A stretch of 64,000 bases of DNA, from assembly GCF_006874465.1 (NCBI RefSeq), contig NZ_VIRL01000017.1, positions 124,001-188,000 of the forward strand, written 5' to 3'. Positions within the stretch are counted from its first letter, which is position 1; the number at the start of each line of letters is the position of its first letter. The translations under genes were made by a program, and so were the position numbers. Shown here piece by piece: positions 60,334 through 64,000 of this stretch. The stretch comes from Microbispora bryophytorum (lineage in GTDB: Bacteria; Actinomycetota; Actinomycetes; Streptosporangiales; Streptosporangiaceae). A model generated the notes under the pieces. That model searched no databases and had not been told where the DNA came from. It saw only the letters and a program-made list of their open reading frames with translations.

Positions 60334-61170
60334 GTGTCCGAGTCCCCGATGCCGACCGACCGCTCCCATGACGAGCATGACGAGTGGGGCACCGAGCAGG
60401 ACGAGGCCGTAGCAGAGGCCGAGGAGACCACGGTCGCCGACTCAGACGGCGATGACGCCGCTGACACCGATGACGCCGGCGACGCCGCTGACACCGATGA
60501 CGCCGCTGACACCGGCGACGGCGGCGAAGAATCGGCCGAGGCCGCCGCGCAGGTCGACGAGGACGGTGACGTCCTTCCGGACGTCGACCCGGTCGAGGAG
60601 TTCAAGCGTCAGCTTCGCGGCCAGTTCGGCGAGTGGTACGTCATCCACTCGTACGCCGGTTACGAGAACCGCGTGAAGCAGAACATCGAGAGCCGTATCG
60701 GGTCCCTCAACATGGAGGACTTCATCTTCCAGGTCGAGGTGCCGACCCACACGATCACGGAGTTCAAGGGCGGCAAGAAGACTCCGATCAAGGAGCGAGT
60801 GCTTCCCGGTTACGTTCTGGTCCGGATGGACCTGACCGACGAGTCCTGGGCCGCGGTGCGTAACACGCCCGGTGTGACCGGCTTCGTCGGCCTGTCCAAC
60901 AAGCCGAGCCCCCTGAACCTCGACGAGGTCGCCAAGCTGCTCGCTCCGGAGCCTTCCGAGGAAGTCAAGAAGGCCACGGCCAAGGCGACCACCGCGACCG
61001 TCGACTTCGAGGTCGGCGAGTCCGTCACGGTCATGGACGGGCCGTTCGCCACGCTGCCGGCCACGGTCAGCGAGATCAGCGCCGAGTCGCAGAAGCTCAA
61101 GGTCCTTGTTTCGATCTTCGGTCGTGAGACCCCGGTTGAGCTGTCGTTCAACCAGGTCTCGAAGATCTGA
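60334..61170 (+). CDS. nusG: Transcription termination/antitermination protein NusG
   Basis: 278 aa, GTG start. The first 95 residues are an acidic, disordered extension with an A-D-T-D-D repeat; NGN domain from about 98 ([40 protein letters not shown]); KOW at about 225 ([20 protein letters not shown]). It binds RNA polymerase and couples to Rho or ribosome. The acidic arm is common in actinobacteria. Confidence 0.97.
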   Translation: MSESPMPTDRSHDEHDEWGTEQDEAVAEAEETTVADSDGDDAADTDDAGDAADTDDAADTGDGGEESAEAAAQVDEDGDVLPDVDPVEEFKRQLRGQFGEWYVIHSYAGYENRVKQNIESRIGSLNMEDFIFQVEVPTHTITEFKGGKKTPIKERVLPGYVLVRMDLTDESWAAVRNTPGVTGFVGLSNKPSPLNLDEVAKLLAPEPSEEVKKATAKATTATVDFEVGESVTVMDGPFATLPATVSEISAESQKLKVLVSIFGRETPVELSFNQVSKI

Positions 61171-61196
61171 CCGCCTCGCGTAGACTCGATAGCCGT

Positions 61197-61248
61197 CCTC
61201 ACGCACGCCCTGCTTCGGCGTGCCTGTGAGGCTTTTGTAGGACAAAAG
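61197..61248 (+). promoter_or_regulatory. rplK leader hairpins, candidate attenuator/L1 site
   Basis: First hairpin 61197-61231 (CCTCAC..GCACGCC / GGCGTGC..GTGAGG with a small bulge), followed at once by CTTTTGT-AGG-ACAAAAG (61232-61248). TAGACT at 61181-61186 may be a -10 box. Leader structure before rplK-rplA would suit feedback by L1. Confidence 0.5.
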
Positions 61249-61265
61249 GACCCGGAGAAGGACGA

Positions 61266-61697
61266 ATGCCTCCAAAGAAGAAAGTCGCGGCACTGGTGAA
61301 GGTCCAGCTTCCCGCTGGACAGGCCACCCCCGCGCCGCCGGTCGGTACCGCGCTCGGTCCGCACGGCGTCAACATCATGGACTTCGTCAAGCAGTACAAC
61401 GCGGCGACGGAGGCCCAGCGGGGCAACATCATCCCCGTCGAGATCACCATCTTCGAAGACCGCTCCTTCACCTTCATCACGAAGACGCCGCCGGCGCCCG
61501 AGCTGATCAAGAAGGCCGCCGGTCTGCAGAAGGGCAGCTCGAACCCGCACAAGGACAAGGTGGGCAAGCTGACCCGCGAGCAGCTTCGCCAGATCGCCGA
61601 GACCAAGATGCAGGACCTCAACGCGAACGACGTCGAGGCCGCCGAGAAGATCATCGCCGGCACCGCCCGTTCCATGGGCATCACCATCGCCGACTGA
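61266..61697 (+). CDS. rplK: 50S ribosomal protein L11
   Basis: 143 aa, ATG after ggagaagg. [77 protein letters not shown]: complete L11, part of the GTPase-associated centre. Confidence 0.99.
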   Translation: MPPKKKVAALVKVQLPAGQATPAPPVGTALGPHGVNIMDFVKQYNAATEAQRGNIIPVEITIFEDRSFTFITKTPPAPELIKKAAGLQKGSSNPHKDKVGKLTREQLRQIAETKMQDLNANDVEAAEKIIAGTARSMGITIAD

Positions 61698-61771
61698 CTC
61701 TCAGCCGCAATCAAACGCAGTGGGAGGGCCGACGCGCGGGCCCGGACCACGATCTCCACGAGGAGCATGAA

Positions 61772-62485
61772 GTGAAGCGCAGCAAGAACTGGAAGAACGC
61801 GGCGGCCGAGGTCGACCGCGCGGCCCTGTACAACCCGCTCGACGGCGTACGGCTGGCCAAGAAGACCGCGACCACGAAGTTCGACGCGACCGTCGAGGTC
61901 GCCCTGCGGCTGGGCGTCGACCCGCGCAAGGCCGACCAGATGGTCCGCGGCACCGTCAACCTCCCGCACGGCACCGGCAAGACCGCCCGGGTCCTGGTCT
62001 TCGCGACCGGTGACCGTGCCGAGGAGGCCCGCGCGGCCGGCGCCGACATCGTCGGCTCCGACGAGCTGATCGACGAGGTGTCCAAGGGCCGTCTCGACTT
62101 CGACGCGGTCGTCGCCACCCCGGACATGATGGGCAAGGTCGGTCGTCTGGGCCGCGTGCTCGGCCCCCGCGGCCTCATGCCGAACCCGAAGACCGGCACC
62201 GTCACGCCCGCCGTGGCCAAGGCCGTCAGCGACATCAAGGGCGGAAAGATCGAGTTCCGGGTCGACCGGCACGCGAACCTGCACTTCATCATCGGCAAGG
62301 CGTCCTTCGACGAGCGTCAGCTCGTGGAGAACTACGCCGCGGCGCTGGACGAGGTGCTGCGTCTCAAGCCGTCGGCGGCCAAGGGCCGTTACCTCAAGAA
62401 GGTCACCTTCACCACGTCCATGGGCCCCGGCATCCCGGTCGACCCGAACGTGACGCGGGCGTTGACCGCCGAGATCGACGCCTGA
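61772..62485 (+). CDS. rplA: 50S ribosomal protein L1
   Basis: 237 aa, GTG after aggagcatgaa. [60 protein letters not shown] are the L1 signatures. Forms the L1 stalk and in other bacteria represses its own operon. Confidence 0.99.
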   Translation: MKRSKNWKNAAAEVDRAALYNPLDGVRLAKKTATTKFDATVEVALRLGVDPRKADQMVRGTVNLPHGTGKTARVLVFATGDRAEEARAAGADIVGSDELIDEVSKGRLDFDAVVATPDMMGKVGRLGRVLGPRGLMPNPKTGTVTPAVAKAVSDIKGGKIEFRVDRHANLHFIIGKASFDERQLVENYAAALDEVLRLKPSAAKGRYLKKVTFTTSMGPGIPVDPNVTRALTAEIDA

Positions 62486-62511
62486 GCCGTCACCCAGGCC
62501 GATAACGACGA

Positions 62512-62546
62512 CGGAAGCCCCCGCCCTTTCCGGGCGGGGGCTTCCG
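62512..62546 (+). terminator. 15-bp perfect hairpin after rplA
   Basis: CGGAAGCCCCCGCCC and GGGCGGGGGCTTCCG with a 5-nt loop. Ends the rplK-rplA unit. The following 350 bp (to 62896) show no gene I can support on either strand. Confidence 0.9.
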
Positions 62547-62896
62547 CGCGTCTACCGGCAAACCAGCCCCCGCCGACAGGTCCAGGTCGGCCTGCGCTCC
62601 GGGGACTTCGATGTGCCGGCCGCACTGCGTCGTTCCGGCCCGCCCTGCGCGCTGATCCCGTCCGAGCCGTCGGACATGGTGATGATGTCGCGTGCCGGCA
62701 TGACCAGCCGGCGCGATCCGCCCCCGATCGCGTGACGCGGGACAGCCGCGCGGAGGCCGACTCTCAGGAGACCGACAAGGGCGATGTAGAGGTTTTGTGC
62801 ACAGCTCATGAGGGTTCGCCCCGTAGCAGCGCACTGGTGGCGTTAGGCGCATAGGGTCAAGGGCAGGTAAAGGGGGACACCGAAGGGATGGAAACA

Positions 62897-63754
62897 ATGC
62901 GACGACTACTGGTGGCCACCGGGGCGATGGCCGCGCTCACGGTCGCGGGATGCGGGACGACCGCGGCTCCGTCTCTCCAGAACGCGCAGCTCTCGGCGGC
63001 CGAGGTCATCCAGCAGACCGCGCAGAAGGCCGACGACGTCAACACCTATGCCGCGGACCTCGTGGTGAACGTGACCGACGCCAAGGGGGGTCAGGGAGGG
63101 GTCGTTCAGGGCACGATGCTCTACCAGAAGACCCCGCAGATCGCCTCCGACATCAACCTCAGCCAGGTGGCGTTCAACGGGCAGAGCGTGCCCGGCGGCG
63201 TACGGGTGATCCTTCAGGGCGACGTGGCGTTCGTGAAGGTCGACATGCTCAAGACCCTGGTGGGCGCCACCAAGCCGTGGATCAGGCTCGACCTGAAGCA
63301 GCTCGGCTCGCAGGCCGGCGTGAACGTCGACCAGTACCTCGCCCAGGCCCAGCAGTTCGACCTGAAGACGAGCGTCGCCATGCTCACCGCGTCCAAGGAC
63401 GTCAAGTCGGTGGGCAGTGAGCAGGTCGGCGGGGTGGACACGACCCACTACTCGGGCTCGTTCCCGGTGGACGAGGCCGTCAAGCAGCTTCCCGAGGACC
63501 GGCGCGGCCGCATGCAGGGCGAGCTCGCGAACGCCAAGGACGTCAAGTTCGACGCCTGGATCGACACTCAGGGCCTGCCGCGCAAGGTCGAGCTGAACGG
63601 CGGCAAGCCGGACGCCGGTACGTTCAAGGCCACGGCGATGTTCAAGTCGTTCAACGAGCCCGTTTCGATCAACGCGCCGGCCGCCGACCAGGTCGGTGAC
63701 CTGCCGCAGACGCTGCCGCACATGACGCAGCAGCCGTCCGGCGCGGGAAGCTGA
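62897..63754 (+). CDS. LppX/LprAFG-type lipoprotein
   Basis: 285 aa; ATG 62897 gives a good SD spacing (ATG 62888 also in frame). Signal with lipobox L-T-V-A-G-C, then a domain with QNAQLSAAEVIQQTAQKADD, VNTYAADLVVNVTDAKGG, LYQKTPQIASDINLSQVAFN, WIRLDLKQLGSQ. This is the LprG-like hydrophobic-pocket fold that carries lipids or lipoglycans across the cell envelope. TAGGGT at 62851-62856 may be the -10. Lying between rplA and rplJ seems usual for the phylum. Confidence 0.88.
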   Translation: MRRLLVATGAMAALTVAGCGTTAAPSLQNAQLSAAEVIQQTAQKADDVNTYAADLVVNVTDAKGGQGGVVQGTMLYQKTPQIASDINLSQVAFNGQSVPGGVRVILQGDVAFVKVDMLKTLVGATKPWIRLDLKQLGSQAGVNVDQYLAQAQQFDLKTSVAMLTASKDVKSVGSEQVGGVDTTHYSGSFPVDEAVKQLPEDRRGRMQGELANAKDVKFDAWIDTQGLPRKVELNGGKPDAGTFKATAMFKSFNEPVSINAPAADQVGDLPQTLPHMTQQPSGAGS

Positions 63755-63844
63755 TTTGGCGTCCTGCCGGTTGACAACGTAGTGTGTCTCCTGCCAAAGA
63801 CCGCCGGTCGTCATCGGGCTGTACAGCCTGGTGACCGAAGGATC

Positions 63845-63940
63845 CACGTGAGTGGACGGCCCGCGTAGGTGTGGAGATGCTTGAGGACGTTCGACGTCCA
63901 TCCAAGCCCCGTGCGCCTGCGCCGGGGCTTGTCTGTTTTT
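63845..63940 (+). promoter_or_regulatory. rplJ leader with L10-type structure and attenuator
   Basis: TCCAC-gtga-GTGGA hairpin at 63842-63855, then CAAGCCCCG (63903-63911) pairing with CGGGGCTTG (63923-63931) followed by a T-run (63936-63940), a classical intrinsic terminator 40 bp before rplJ. Fits an L10(L12)4 autoregulatory leader. Confidence 0.65.
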
Positions 63941-63979
63941 CGGAGGCCCTTCGCCGGCGGCACATCTGGAAGGAGGCCC

Positions 63980-64000
63980 ATGGCGAAGGCGGAGAAGAGC
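63980..64000 (+). CDS. rplJ: 50S ribosomal protein L10, first seven codons (partial)
   Basis: ATG 63980, 5 nt after aaggagg, codes M-A-K-A-E-K-S and runs off the window. Position after rplA-lipoprotein and the L10-like leader make rplJ the only sensible call. Confidence 0.85.

Noticed and set aside
62552-62809. Possible 85-aa minus-strand gene after rplA
   Set aside because: No SD, no domain, and plus-strand frames in the same stretch look equally (un)convincing; left as unassigned intergenic DNA.

Overview
The window reads as chromosomal DNA of a high-GC, sporulating or filamentous actinobacterium. GC is very high, GTG/TTG starts are common, promoters have actinobacterial TANNNT -10 boxes, and gene content includes an AfsR/SARP regulator, IdeR, UdgX, several ECF sigma factors, class F sortases and a second citrate synthase. 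The end has the usual actinobacterial order add - aspartate aminotransferase - tRNA-Trp - secE - nusG - rplK - rplA - lipoprotein - rplJ. The style fits Streptosporangiales (Microbispora/Nonomuraea/Sphaerisporangium-like), but I cannot fix the genus from sequence alone. I saw no insertion sequence, prophage, CRISPR array or rRNA operon.

Region 1 (1-16.9 kb) is accessory and regulatory: a Tat-exported amine oxidase (cut by the window edge), a GNAT, a large SARP-BTAD-ATPase regulator, a hemerythrin/PPOX/MFS run, a MarR regulator divergent from an isochorismatase-like gene across a double operator, a rifampicin-monooxygenase-like flavoprotein with a TetR, an EF-hand protein, an ECF41 sigma factor divergent from its epimerase-type target, and an unusual in-frame fusion of a complete GH1 beta-glucosidase to a complete LacI regulator. 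A TetR gene abuts the tail of a lost STAS gene, which marks an old recombination joint.

Region 2 (16.9-38 kb): a GT2 glycosyltransferase; an ECF-type nickel/cobalt transporter cbiMN-cbiQ-cbiO behind a Nur-like box; an STAS protein; SDR and crotonase genes; a TetR/SDR pair; a rhomboid protease; serC; a 916-aa membrane receptor-like protein with an outside PBP1 domain; citrate synthase divergent from pdxH; UdgX divergent from ideR; a PAS-GAF-PP2C-HATPase phosphatase; a membrane protein; and a hydrolase.

Region 3 (38-47 kb) is built around the cell surface: three Ser/Pro-rich secreted proteins sharing a Cys-containing N-terminal domain and a P-x-G-G-A-x-T-G tail motif, interleaved with two class F sortases. 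Region 4 (47-53 kb) holds a thiolase and two acyl-CoA dehydrogenases, each behind its own palindrome, with a tiny basic protein, a tiny secreted aromatic/Cys peptide and a two-component system. Region 5 (53-58 kb) has a methyltransferase, two ECF sigma factors each followed by an overlapping membrane-anchored partner (one with a PASTA domain), and an adenosine deaminase. Region 6 (58-64 kb) is the conserved translation/secretion block up to the first seven codons of rplJ.

Many start codons lacking a Shine-Dalgarno sequence have a TANNNT box exactly 6 nt upstream, so leaderless transcription looks common here.
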